From the NCBI GenBank assembly GCA_033809515.1, contig JAPXLN010000007.1:22132-86131 (forward strand): DNA of 64,000 bases, given 5' to 3'. Under the pieces are notes generated by a model. That model was not told where the DNA came from. It did not search any database and saw nothing but the letters and a program-made list of their open reading frames with translations. This stretch comes from JAPXLN01 sp033809515. Lineage in GTDB: Bacteria > Bacillota > Sulfobacillia > Fermentithermobacillales > Fermentithermobacillaceae. The translations under genes were made by a program, and so were the position numbers. How positions within the stretch are numbered: position 1 is the stretch's first letter; every line of letters starts with the position of its first letter. Positions 36,129 to 44,827 of this stretch are shown here, piece by piece.

Positions 36129-36965
36129 ATGTTGAACCTGTTATATCTGGCGGCAGCGGCGCCCAAGCCTCCTAAGTGGGGGTTTCTCATTCCCGTTGAC
36201 AACAACGGTTTTGCTCTGCTGTGGTCGATAGTTCAGGGGATCCTGGTGTACTACCTTATTAACCAGGCCAGAGCCGGTAAGCCCGTTCTGGAGATCAGAA
36301 AGATCACAGGAATGGATGCTTTTGACGAAGCAATCGGCCGGGCCACTGAAATGGGCAGGCCTGTCCATATCTGTGACTACTCTGAAGGCCTGGGAGACTA
36401 CGATACGTTTGCCTACTGGTCGTTCCTGGCTCACGTGGCCAAACTGTGCGCTTCGTATGACACCAGGATTATTGTTAGCGACTCAAGCTATCTTTGCAAC
36501 GCGGTCCACCATGAAATCGTGAAGCAGGCGTATCTTGAGGCCGGACGTCCGGACGCTTACAACCCGGATGATGTGAGATACATTTCGGGCACTCAGTTCG
36601 CGTGGACCATGGGTGTGGCGGGGATGATAGGCCGCGATAAGCCGGCAGCCCAGTTCCTTGTCGGCTACTTCTATGCCGAGTCTCTTATTCTGGCAGAGGC
36701 GGGCAACCTTGTAGGAGCAATCCAGATTGCCGCCACTTCCAGCACCGCCCAGCTACCGTTCTTCGTGGCTGCGTGCGATTATACCATGATTGGTGAGGAG
36801 CTCTATGCCGGCGCGGCATATCTCTCCAAGGAGCCTGTTATCACCGGTTCCGTTATTACACAGGACATAGGGCGCTTTGTTGTCTACGCCTTCGTGATCA
36901 TCGGTGCGATTCTGGAGACTGTGGCGCCTAAGGCCAACTTTATTAAGACCATGCTTAAATTCTAG
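36129..36965 (+). CDS. membrane protein of unknown function, DUF6754-like (first of four)
   Basis: 278 residues: a membrane segment near 31-45 (FALLWSIVQGILVYYLI), a soluble domain of about 190 residues, and a C-terminal membrane segment (FVVYAFVIIGAILETVA). The soluble part has patterns such as GRPVHICDYSEGLGDYDT, YDTRIIVSDSSYLCNAV and SGTQFAWTMGVAGMIGRDKP. I associate it with the DUF6754 group from memory, with moderate certainty; no function is known. AAGGGGGTGAAG ribosome site. Shares the TM-domain-TM plan with the third gene. Confidence 0.75.
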   Translation: MLNLLYLAAAAPKPPKWGFLIPVDNNGFALLWSIVQGILVYYLINQARAGKPVLEIRKITGMDAFDEAIGRATEMGRPVHICDYSEGLGDYDTFAYWSFLAHVAKLCASYDTRIIVSDSSYLCNAVHHEIVKQAYLEAGRPDAYNPDDVRYISGTQFAWTMGVAGMIGRDKPAAQFLVGYFYAESLILAEAGNLVGAIQIAATSSTAQLPFFVAACDYTMIGEELYAGAAYLSKEPVITGSVITQDIGRFVVYAFVIIGAILETVAPKANFIKTMLKF

Positions 36966-37027
36966 TGCCGTTCCGGCCCTGTTTTCGAGAAGACCGGGGA
37001 TAGCACTCAGGAAGGAGGTGTATTGGA

Positions 37028-37684
37028 TTGCGTAGAGAAGTCCCGTATGTCATCATGGTGATTTTCGCGGTGTTTCGGGCTATTTGCGAGACAGTGCACC
37101 AGGTGGACTTGTTCAATATGCCGGGCACGAACATCAACATTCGGACCGCCACCAGTTATGCCTTGAGTTTCATGGGCGTGGCGGGCATGTTCCTGGGCGT
37201 GCTTAACGTCACCAGGGTTCAAGTCAACGCCATAAAGCGAAGGCGCGAAAACTGGGTATTCAACGTTTGGCTCTTGATCTGCCTGTACCTGTATGGAGCA
37301 TACGGCCTCTGGAAGAGTAACACCGATGAAACGTACCGCTGGATATACAACTGCGTGTTTACTCCCCTTGATGCGAGCATGTTCTCGATCCTGGCATTCT
37401 TCATAGCTTCCGCAGCCTACAGGGCTTTCAGGGTTAGGAATCTGGAATCCATTCTTCTTATGGCTGTAGGCCTCATTGTCATGCTCGCCAACGTTCCCAT
37501 AGGCGACATGATCTGGGGTCCTGACGCCTGGCTCGGAGGCCTTATGGGAGTCAAGAGCTGGATATTAAAGGTGCCTAACGCTGCTGCGGTGAGAGGCATT
37601 CAATTGGGCATATTCTTGGGCGCTATGGCGACTAACTGGAGGGTGTTCCTGGGCATTGAAAGGCGACACCTGGGCGTAGAGTAA
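37028..37684 (+). CDS. polytopic membrane protein of unknown function (second of four)
   Basis: 218 residues with about six membrane segments and a positively charged loop at about residue 70 (NAIKRRRENW). No family recognised. The TTG at 37028 is taken because the near-perfect AAGGAGGTG ends 7-8 nt before it. Gap to the previous gene is 62 nt and to the next 54 nt, each with its own strong ribosome site, so the unit seems built for high expression without coupling. Confidence 0.75.
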   Translation: MRREVPYVIMVIFAVFRAICETVHQVDLFNMPGTNINIRTATSYALSFMGVAGMFLGVLNVTRVQVNAIKRRRENWVFNVWLLICLYLYGAYGLWKSNTDETYRWIYNCVFTPLDASMFSILAFFIASAAYRAFRVRNLESILLMAVGLIVMLANVPIGDMIWGPDAWLGGLMGVKSWILKVPNAAAVRGIQLGIFLGAMATNWRVFLGIERRHLGVE

Positions 37685-37738
37685 GATTTCGCTGCTCTGA
37701 AGAAACTTTGAGGATTTCTCCGAAGGGAGGGAAAACGC

Positions 37739-38581
37739 GTGAAATTTCTGGAGCGATTTGACCAGATAAACCCGAGAATTGTCTACCTCTTGATGGCGCT
37801 TGCTCTTGTCTTGCCTGTGCTGAAGCCAATCGGCATGCCCATTGAGGTTGATAACGAGTTGACCCGACCGGTATACGATTGGATTGAGAGCCTTAGTCCC
37901 GACGATATCGTGTTCTTTGATGCATCCTACGGCGGAGGGTCTGACGCTGAGCTTTCCCCCCAGCTTGAAGCGTGGCTCTATCACTGTTTCATGAAAGACG
38001 TCAAGGTTATAGGGGTGGCTCAGTGGGAGACAGGCGCTCAGCTGTCCAGCAACGTGTGCCAAAAGGTTGCCGCCAGGGCAACGGCTGCCGGGTACAATGC
38101 TGAGTATGGCACCGACTGGTTCTTCGTAGGCTGGCGGAACATGGTATGGAGAGGCATGATCGACGATTTCTGGCTGACAGTAGGTAACCAGGATTTCTGG
38201 GGAAACCACCTGTCTACGCTGCCGTTGGCAGCACGGGTACCCAAGTGGGACACGGAGCACACTAAGGGCCTGATTATCTTCAGCGCAGGGAGCCCGGGAA
38301 TCCCCACTTACACCACGTATTGGCCGGATCACGACATCTACGTTGGTGATGTTGCCGTGCAGGTTGCCGGAACGTCTAACTATCTGCGGTCCGGACAGGT
38401 CAAAGGGATCATCCCCGGCCTTCGCGGAGCGGCAGAGTATGAGAAGCTCACAGGACAACCGGGGCTTGGCACCAAACTTATGGACGCTCAGTCCGTCGGG
38501 CATGTGATTATCATATTGCTGGTTATCCTTGGGAACATCTCGTTCTTTATGAAACAGAGTCAGAAGAAGGCTGCGGCCTGA
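37739..38581 (+). CDS. membrane protein with large soluble domain, unknown function (third of four)
   Basis: 280 residues: membrane segment near 14-32 (IVYLLMALALVLPVLKPIG), a soluble domain of about 220 residues with a possible Rossmann-like start (PDDIVFFDASYGGG, KVIGVAQWETGAQ), many aromatic residues (DFWLTVGNQDFWGNHL), then LRGAAEYEKLTGQPG and a C-terminal membrane segment (VIIILLVILGNISFFM). Same topology as the first gene, so the two could pair. GTG start after AAGGGAGGG. Confidence 0.75.
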   Translation: MKFLERFDQINPRIVYLLMALALVLPVLKPIGMPIEVDNELTRPVYDWIESLSPDDIVFFDASYGGGSDAELSPQLEAWLYHCFMKDVKVIGVAQWETGAQLSSNVCQKVAARATAAGYNAEYGTDWFFVGWRNMVWRGMIDDFWLTVGNQDFWGNHLSTLPLAARVPKWDTEHTKGLIIFSAGSPGIPTYTTYWPDHDIYVGDVAVQVAGTSNYLRSGQVKGIIPGLRGAAEYEKLTGQPGLGTKLMDAQSVGHVIIILLVILGNISFFMKQSQKKAAA

Positions 38582-38613
38582 ATGACCGGTAAAGAGAAAG
38601 GAGGTGAAAATCC

Positions 38614-39222
38614 GTGGAATTAACGAGACCGCAGATCTGGATCGCAGCATTTCTGACGCTGGGAGTCTACTCGTACCTGGTAAAAGAAAACCCCTGGTAC
38701 CGGTTAGCGGAGCACACTTTCGTGGCTTTTTCGGTAGCTCACAGTGTGACTATGAGCTACCACCAGACGTTCAAAGTGTATAAGCAGGCGTATATAGTGG
38801 AAAACGGATGGTGGTGGTTCTGGCTGTTCTTTGCAGTGGGCCTTCTGTATTACACCCGGTACGGGCCTGCCAAGTACCAGTGGCTCTCACGCTATCCCAT
38901 ATCAATCTCCATTGGGTGGGGACTCGGCTCCTCTCTTGCCAGGGCAGCAAGGCCTTACCTGGTACAGATAGTGGATACTATGAGGCCGTGGGATAGCATC
39001 GAGAACTTCCTCTTCTTCATTATGTTTGTGGCAGTGTTAATGTACTTTTTCTTTACCATCGGCAGCAAGACGAAGGTTGTTCCTCTGGGCGGGAGAATCG
39101 GCAGGTGGATCATGATGGTAGGTTTCGGAGCCAGCTTCGGAAATACCATCGGAGGACGAATTTCCTTGTTCCTGGCCAGGCTACAGTTCCTTCTTGTTGA
39201 CTGGATGAAACTTAAGATCTAG
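38614..39222 (+). CDS. polytopic, tryptophan-rich membrane protein (fourth of four)
   Basis: 202 residues, about five membrane segments, with striking aromatic clusters (NGWWWFWLFFAVGLLYYTRYG). GTG start 8 nt after AAAGGAGGTGA, which matches the anti-Shine-Dalgarno almost perfectly. Not recognised. It closes the unit and is followed by a hairpin terminator. Confidence 0.75.
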   Translation: MELTRPQIWIAAFLTLGVYSYLVKENPWYRLAEHTFVAFSVAHSVTMSYHQTFKVYKQAYIVENGWWWFWLFFAVGLLYYTRYGPAKYQWLSRYPISISIGWGLGSSLARAARPYLVQIVDTMRPWDSIENFLFFIMFVAVLMYFFFTIGSKTKVVPLGGRIGRWIMMVGFGASFGNTIGGRISLFLARLQFLLVDWMKLKI

Positions 39223-39249
39223 AGTGTTCGCGAAGTTTAGCACATTCAA

Positions 39250-39275
39250 GAGCCCGGCACCTTCCAGCCGGGCTC
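39250..39275 (+). terminator. rho-independent-like terminator of the four-gene unit
   Basis: GAGCCCGGC (39250-39258), 8-nt loop, GCCGGGCTC (39267-39275), a perfect 9-bp GC-rich stem followed by CCTTGTTAT. The T tract is short, but the stem is strong and lies between convergent genes, so it may serve both. Confidence 0.7.
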
Positions 39276-39284
39276 CCTTGTTAT

Positions 39285-39920
39285 CTATATGATTCCGGTA
39301 AGGATCAGGGTGGACCACGGTTCAAATCTCCCAAGGGCTTTCATGTTTCCCATCTCAACCCAAGCACCCATCATCTTGTCGGTTTCTCTTACGGCCAGCA
39401 AAGGTGAAGGAAGGTGAACCACTGATACGATGCCCAGGTGCACCTTGCCCACCGGGTTCTGATCGTCGTTGAGGAAGCCCAGTATAGCTATGGTAGGGTT
39501 GCCTGCAACAGAGACTTCCTCGCGGATCTCCCGGGCGGTGTTCATGCCTGCTATGGATTTTATGTCGGAAATACGTCTTCTGCCTGGCCATTGGATCTCC
39601 GGTACAGGGTTCATGTGTCCTCCTACCCCAATAGACAGGAGTCCCCGGAGCCTTGCTTCGCTTTGAGCATTGAGCCGTTTCATGACGAAGATTCGCTTGT
39701 CGGAAAGGAAGATTGTATAAGAAACTAGCTGTTTGAGCGAAGGGTCATCCTCTACCCGGGATCTGGGCCTGAACGCTGATTTTCGGGCGAGAACCCTCCA
39801 CATCTCAGGGGAATCTTTTCTGAGACCGCGCCATTGGCCTGCTGCCTCATAGAGGTCACGGGTAGGCACACAGAGCACCGGTTCATCAGGTTCATTGGGA
39901 AATAAGACGCCTTTGGACAC
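39285..39920 (-). CDS. Nudix-like predicted phosphoesterase (COG4112-type)
   Basis: 211 residues: VLCVPTRDLYEAAGQWRGL at the start, then SIGVGGHMNPVPE and MNTAREIREEVSVAG, a diverged Nudix box (GGH ... A-REIREEV). This is the arrangement of the MutT-like group that COG4112 describes; substrate unknown. GTG start. It is the second gene of a minus-strand pair, 7 nt after the gene at 40389. Confidence 0.75.
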   Translation of the reverse strand: MSKGVLFPNEPDEPVLCVPTRDLYEAAGQWRGLRKDSPEMWRVLARKSAFRPRSRVEDDPSLKQLVSYTIFLSDKRIFVMKRLNAQSEARLRGLLSIGVGGHMNPVPEIQWPGRRRISDIKSIAGMNTAREIREEVSVAGNPTIAILGFLNDDQNPVGKVHLGIVSVVHLPSPLLAVRETDKMMGAWVEMGNMKALGRFEPWSTLILTGII

Positions 39921-39927
39921 TTCCTGG

Positions 39928-40389
39928 TCAAACTCCCCTCTTGTCTATGACGTATTTAACAAGGTTCATATTGTTCAAAAGGAGCCGGTCACCGTGAGCA
40001 ACCGTTAAGGTATAGTGCCCCAGGAGTTCCATAAGATCAACAAACGGCTCCGCGATCTCCCAGGGAATCCTCCATGCTGCGTAAAAGACGCATGTCAGGT
40101 GACGGGGGTCCGCAAAGGTCACGATTTGGCATAGGGCCTCTGTCTTGCCGGTCCTTACCAGGCCGACTTTGATATTGGTATCACCTGCATAGATGTCAGG
40201 CCCTGAAGGAAAAGGCTTAACTCCGTTTTGTACAGACATAAGCAGCCGGGCTGTGTTCTCAGCTTCACGGACTGAAGAGTAAGAAATAGCTACTACGGGT
40301 TCAGGCGAGTCTTCAGGGTTGAAGCTTACGCATCCGACTGTGATCTGCGGTTTGTTCATGCTCGAGCAGCTGGATCGTGTTTCTTTCAT
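39928..40389 (-). CDS. conserved hypothetical protein next to the Nudix gene
   Basis: 153 residues, no family recognised, no membrane segment. ATG at 40389 is chosen because AGGAGG lies 9 nt upstream; an ATG nearer 40356 (MNKPQITVGCV) is also possible and the in-frame opening to 40455 has no ribosome site. The protein is compact and mixed alpha/beta (ENTARLLMSVQNGVKPF, HLTCVFYAAWRIPWEIAEPF). Spacing suggests an operon with the Nudix-like gene. Confidence 0.6.
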   Translation of the reverse strand: MKETRSSCSSMNKPQITVGCVSFNPEDSPEPVVAISYSSVREAENTARLLMSVQNGVKPFPSGPDIYAGDTNIKVGLVRTGKTEALCQIVTFADPRHLTCVFYAAWRIPWEIAEPFVDLMELLGHYTLTVAHGDRLLLNNMNLVKYVIDKRGV

Positions 40390-40503
40390 CCACGCAAGCC
40401 TCCTGTTTCTCCTGATCCCGTGGGCCGAGATGCTCAGCCTTTCGAATACTATCATATCTTATCCGTCATCATAATAGGCTTTCTTTGAGACGAGGTGGTA
40501 GCC

Positions 40504-41211
40504 ATGCCTTGGAGAGAATCATATAGGACCCGGGATGGCCGGGCAAGAAGCGCAAAAGAAGCGCAAGGGCTGCCCGGATGGGTTATTCAGCTGGTGGCCT
40601 CCTTGTTCATACTCGCTTTAGTCCTTGGCGCTGCAAGGAGCCCGACCGGGCCCGCCTCAAGCGTAGTTGAGTTTGCCAGGGGCGTGGTGGGAGAGGATCT
40701 TTCATATGAAGAGGTCACACTGTGGGCGGGCGGTGCCGCTACGGCCGTGGGAAGGTTTTTCAACCTGGACCTGCGGGGTTTCTGGTCAGAAGCGGTTACA
40801 GGAAGACCTGCGGAGCCTTCCTGGCCTGTGTTAGGTCAAATCACCTCGACTTTCGGGTGGCGCTCCAGTCCTGATTCCGCAGGCATGTCTCTTCATCAGG
40901 GAATCGACATACAGGTGCTTTCAGGAACCAAAGTGACAGCCATTCTGCCCGGAGCCGTATCGTTGGTACGCGAGTCCCCGGCCTACGGTTTAGTAGTTGA
41001 GGTCAACCATGGAAACGGATTGGTTTCCCGGTATGCACGTCTGAACTCGGCTTCGGTTACAGAAGGAAACCGGGTGAAAAAAGGTGAAGAGCTGGGCGTT
41101 GTAGGCAAAGGGGGCGACAGTACACTATTACATCTCCATTTTGAGGTCGCAAAAGATGGTTTGGAGATCGATCCGTTAACGGTACTTCCGTCGGTTTCCA
41201 AGGGGCCCTAG
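40504..41211 (+). CDS. spoIVFA: membrane-anchored M23/LytM protein, SpoIVFA-like
   Basis: 235 residues: one membrane anchor near 28-45, a linker, and a C-terminal M23 peptidase-like domain (STFGWRSSPDSAGMSLHQGIDI; HLHFEV). The zinc ligands His-x3-Asp and His-x-His are present, unlike in some SpoIVFA proteins, so activity cannot be excluded. In B. subtilis SpoIVFA holds the sigma-K processing protease SpoIVFB in the forespore outer membrane and is encoded directly before it and near rplU-rpmA-obg, exactly as here. ATG 40504 preferred over GTG 40495. Confidence 0.75.
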   Translation: MPWRESYRTRDGRARSAKEAQGLPGWVIQLVASLFILALVLGAARSPTGPASSVVEFARGVVGEDLSYEEVTLWAGGAATAVGRFFNLDLRGFWSEAVTGRPAEPSWPVLGQITSTFGWRSSPDSAGMSLHQGIDIQVLSGTKVTAILPGAVSLVRESPAYGLVVEVNHGNGLVSRYARLNSASVTEGNRVKKGEELGVVGKGGDSTLLHLHFEVAKDGLEIDPLTVLPSVSKGP

Positions 41212-41218
41212 CCAATCT

Positions 41219-42133
41219 ATGGCGGCCATGTCCATACCCCTGTTCAAGCTGGGCCAAGCTGAGGTCCGTGTCCATGTGACTTTCCTTGCTGCAGGGATCA
41301 TACTGGCGTCATCCGGGTTTGCTCTTCACCTGGCCATATTTGCGGGCAGTCTGATCTTCCACGAAATGGGCCACCTGGCCGGAGCTTTGTGGATGGGGGC
41401 CGAGATCACCAAAATCGAGGTTTGGCCTTTTGGGGCTGTAGCAAGGCTGGAACAGTCCTGGCAGCTGTCACCGGTTTCAGAGACGCTTGTAGCGCTTATG
41501 GGACCCTTGAATAGCGGGATTCTGGGCTCGCTGGCATCCCTGGCAGGCCAGGGTCTTGTCCGATTACACGGCAATGGAGTGAGTTTTCCTCTCCTCAACG
41601 CCTTGATAGGTTTCAACATGGGCCTTTTTGTCCTCAACCTTATTCCATGTCTTCCTCTGGATGGGGGCAGAGTCCTGCGATCACAGTTGGCGTTGAAGTT
41701 GGGTTATAGAGAAGCTACCTGCAAGGTAGCGTCTCTGGGTATGTGGGTTGGCATCTTTGTGACCGTGCTTGGCTTTGCAGGAATGGGTTACGGAGTTCCA
41801 TGGTATCCGGCACTCATACTTGGCCCTCTTATTGTCTGGAGCGCCGCAGAGGAAAGAATGTTCGCGGCAGCCGGCAATATTCTCGAGATACTGGCCCGAA
41901 GCGACCGGTTGAAACAGAGAAAGGTCATGCCTGTAGAAGAGATGCTTGTCTCTGCGGATGCAAGGGTAGGCCAAGTGGTGGCAGCTTTTCGGCCTTCACG
42001 GTATCATATGATACTGGTGGCAGGTAAGAACATGAAAGTACTCGGAAGATTGCCCGAGACCAAGGTTCTCGAAGCTTACTACAGGGGCCATACTAATCTC
42101 CGCATGAAGGACTTTTGCGATTCATTTCTCTGA
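41219..42133 (+). CDS. spoIVFB: site-2-type intramembrane protease, SpoIVFB-like
   Basis: 304 residues with about five membrane segments in the first 210 and a CBS-like tail. M50 motifs: LIFHEMGHLAGAL (zinc-binding HExxH) and NLIPCLPLDGGRVL (third ligand Asp). SpoIVFB cleaves pro-sigma-K in the mother cell. Position after the LytM protein and before the rng-rplU-rpmA genes supports the assignment over other M50 proteases. Confidence 0.85.
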   Translation: MAAMSIPLFKLGQAEVRVHVTFLAAGIILASSGFALHLAIFAGSLIFHEMGHLAGALWMGAEITKIEVWPFGAVARLEQSWQLSPVSETLVALMGPLNSGILGSLASLAGQGLVRLHGNGVSFPLLNALIGFNMGLFVLNLIPCLPLDGGRVLRSQLALKLGYREATCKVASLGMWVGIFVTVLGFAGMGYGVPWYPALILGPLIVWSAAEERMFAAAGNILEILARSDRLKQRKVMPVEEMLVSADARVGQVVAAFRPSRYHMILVAGKNMKVLGRLPETKVLEAYYRGHTNLRMKDFCDSFL

Positions 42134-42196
42134 TTGTATGCACCGGGTTATAATGTAAGATAAGGGAATGATGCAGGCGTTTCATAGCCCGGCACT

Positions 42197-44827
42197 TTGG
42201 AGGAAAGGTTTAATGAGGTGTTAGAAGGAAAACACACGGTTTTAGCGTGGGATGATCTTAAGAGAGAGCTCGGTAAGGTCGAAAAACCTGCAAGGTATTC
42301 CGGCGGAGAGATAAACGCTTTCAGAAAGAAGGCTCCGCCGGTAGATGTCCATTTCGCGCTCGCGTTTCCTGACGTATATGAAGTCGGCATGAGCCATCTT
42401 GGTTCGCATATACTCTACTCAGTCTTGAATTCACGGGAGGATGTTTCGTGCGAAAGGACCTACGCTCCCTGGCCTGACATGGAGGGTTTACTAAGAGCCA
42501 AGGGATGGTCTTTGTTTACCCTTGAAAGCCGCCTTCCCCTTAATGCCTTTGATATCATTGGGTTTTCGCTTCAGTACGAACTAACTTACACAAACGTTCT
42601 GGCTATGTTGGACCTAGGACGAGTGCCCCTGAAGTCCTGCGACCGGAAGGAGAATCATCCTCTGGTCATAGCGGGAGGACCTTGTGCCCTCTCGGGGGAG
42701 CCCCTTGCTGAATTCATTGATGCTTTCGTCCTCGGTGACGGTGAGGAAGTTGTTCTCGAGGTTGTAGACGCCTATAAGTCCTGGAGACGTTCAGGTGCAG
42801 GCAGAGACAGGCTGCTTCTGAATCTCTCCTCGGTACGCGGTGTCTATGTTCCGTCTCTTTACGAGCCAAAGTATGAACAAGGAGGAGTCGGTCCTCTCAA
42901 GGAGACTGCGCCTGTAATCAGCGACGGACAAGCTCCTGCACCTGTAATCAAAAGGCGGGTTGTGAAGGACTTGGATAGGGCCTCTTATGTTGAGAATCCC
43001 CTTATTCCCCTGATTCCTCCCATACATGACAGGGCCGTAGTAGAGATCTTTCGTGGTTGTACTCAGGGCTGCAGGTTCTGCCAGGCAGGGATGATCTACA
43101 GGCCCGTAAGGGAACGGCCCCCTGGAGAGATCTGCAGCATGGCCCGGGATCTTCTTGGGCGTTCAGGGTACGGCGAGGTATCTTTGGTTTCTCTTTCATC
43201 TGCTGATTACAGCCGCATCGAAGAGCTTCTTGCGTCCCTTCTCAAGGATAACCCATGCGGTGCCAGGGTCTCTCTGCCTTCGTTAAGGGTGGACTCGTTT
43301 TCTGTGGGGCTGGCTCAAATGCTGGGTTCGTCAACCAAGAGTGGTCTGACCCTGGCTCCGGAGGCCGGTTCTCAGCGGTTGAGAGACATTATCAACAAGA
43401 AGGTCACCCAAAAGGACGTGTTGGATGCAGCTTCCGCAGCTTTTGAGGCCGGATACTCCCACATAAAGCTCTATTTTATGATAGGGCTTCCCGGGGAGAC
43501 AGACGAAGACGTAGAGGCCATTGGGCACCTGGCATCTTTGGTAAGAAAGACCGGACGGGACCTGGGTAAGAAGCCTACGGTGGTTGTCTCGGTATCCGGT
43601 TTTGTGCCTAAGGCTCACACTCCGTTTCAGTGGGAGGCATGTCTGTCTCAGGAGGAGCTCGAAAGACGCCAGCAGATTCTCAAGAGGACCTTGCGAGGCC
43701 CGGGCCTGGTGTTCCGTTACCATGATGCAGGCCTTACCTGGCTTGAGGCAGTGTTTGCCCGGGGTGACAGGAGGCTTGGCCAAGGGCTGGAAATTGCCTT
43801 TCGCAGCGGCAGAAGGTTTGATGCATGGCCCGAACATTTCGACCGGGCAGTGTGGGAGGGGATCTTCCGGCAGGCAGGCATAGATCCGGGTTTTTACGCT
43901 TTGAGGGAACGGGATAGCGATGAGGTGTTTCCCTGGGATCACCTTCAGTCTGGACTGAACAAGGCTTTCCTCTGGCAGGAGCGACAAAAAGCGCGCAGGG
44001 GAGAACGGACTGAGGACTGCCGGCGGCATCCTTGCGAGGGGTGCGGGGTATGTGCAGGCCTTGAGGTACAGCCGTCCATAGTGCCGGAGGCTGTTGCAGA
44101 TGTCGTATCTCTGTCAACATGCATAGGATCCGGCAGTTTGCAACAGGACATACCCGAGGCTGAATCTTCGAAGATCCGGGTTATCTACAGAAAGGGCGAC
44201 ACGGTCAGATTCCTGAGTCACCTGGACGTAGCCAGAGTCATCCATATGTCTTTGAAGAGATCTTCCTGGCCCGTGCAGATGTCCAGGGGATTTTCGCCCA
44301 AGCCCAGGGTCTCTTTTTACTCACCGCTTCCAGTGGGAACAGCCGGACAGGAGGAGTACTTCGATGCTCTTCTGTCAGGGCGCCCTCTTCTCCCTGACCT
44401 TGTTCGTTCCTTGACCAAGGCAATGCCCGAAGGGTTTTCGGTTTCCGGAGCTTATGAGGTTCCTGTCAAAGCACCCTCATTGGATCAGACGATTAGAGGG
44501 TCTGTGTACTCCATTGAGCTCAGGGATGTTGACAAGACGCAGGTTGCAGAAGCTGTGCGCGCTTTCACGGAGGACGACAGCGTGTTGTTTGACGTGGACA
44601 GACAGAGTGGAACCAGGACTTTGGATCTGCGCAAGTTTGTCAGGGGTATCGGGGAACCGCAGAGTGTGTCCGGGAAGTCAGACTTTGTGACTATAGATAT
44701 GGTTATTCAGCACTATGACGGGAGAACCGTCAGGCCCGAATGGGTTTTAGCTGCCTTGACCCGGTACGGGTTATCATTGGATCCCAAGGAAGCTATTATT
44801 GACAGAAGGAAGATATTGTTTGACTGA
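42197..44827 (+). CDS. radical SAM protein fused to a DUF2344 domain (TIGR03960/TIGR03936 type)
   Basis: 876 residues. Residues about 160-290 are B12-binding-like, followed by a radical SAM core with the iron-sulfur motif RGCTQGCRFCQAG (CxxxCxxC), LAPEAGSQRLRDIINK and YFMIGLPGETDED. From about residue 650 a DUF2344 domain follows (VIYRKGDTVRFLSHLDVAR). This fused form is frequent in Firmicutes directly before ribonuclease G; function unproven but linked by context to RNA or ribosome metabolism. TTG 42197 or GTG 42218 as start. Confidence 0.87.
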   Translation: MEERFNEVLEGKHTVLAWDDLKRELGKVEKPARYSGGEINAFRKKAPPVDVHFALAFPDVYEVGMSHLGSHILYSVLNSREDVSCERTYAPWPDMEGLLRAKGWSLFTLESRLPLNAFDIIGFSLQYELTYTNVLAMLDLGRVPLKSCDRKENHPLVIAGGPCALSGEPLAEFIDAFVLGDGEEVVLEVVDAYKSWRRSGAGRDRLLLNLSSVRGVYVPSLYEPKYEQGGVGPLKETAPVISDGQAPAPVIKRRVVKDLDRASYVENPLIPLIPPIHDRAVVEIFRGCTQGCRFCQAGMIYRPVRERPPGEICSMARDLLGRSGYGEVSLVSLSSADYSRIEELLASLLKDNPCGARVSLPSLRVDSFSVGLAQMLGSSTKSGLTLAPEAGSQRLRDIINKKVTQKDVLDAASAAFEAGYSHIKLYFMIGLPGETDEDVEAIGHLASLVRKTGRDLGKKPTVVVSVSGFVPKAHTPFQWEACLSQEELERRQQILKRTLRGPGLVFRYHDAGLTWLEAVFARGDRRLGQGLEIAFRSGRRFDAWPEHFDRAVWEGIFRQAGIDPGFYALRERDSDEVFPWDHLQSGLNKAFLWQERQKARRGERTEDCRRHPCEGCGVCAGLEVQPSIVPEAVADVVSLSTCIGSGSLQQDIPEAESSKIRVIYRKGDTVRFLSHLDVARVIHMSLKRSSWPVQMSRGFSPKPRVSFYSPLPVGTAGQEEYFDALLSGRPLLPDLVRSLTKAMPEGFSVSGAYEVPVKAPSLDQTIRGSVYSIELRDVDKTQVAEAVRAFTEDDSVLFDVDRQSGTRTLDLRKFVRGIGEPQSVSGKSDFVTIDMVIQHYDGRTVRPEWVLAALTRYGLSLDPKEAIIDRRKILFD

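Noticed and set aside
40441..40494. Possible sigma-E-like promoter before the SpoIVFA-like gene
   Set aside because: CATCATAAT vaguely resembles the -10 CATACANT, but no convincing -35 at the right distance; left out as a feature.
42140..42196. TATAAT before the radical SAM gene
   Set aside because: The -10 is perfect but no -35 lies at 16-18 nt; could be chance in an AT-rich gap.
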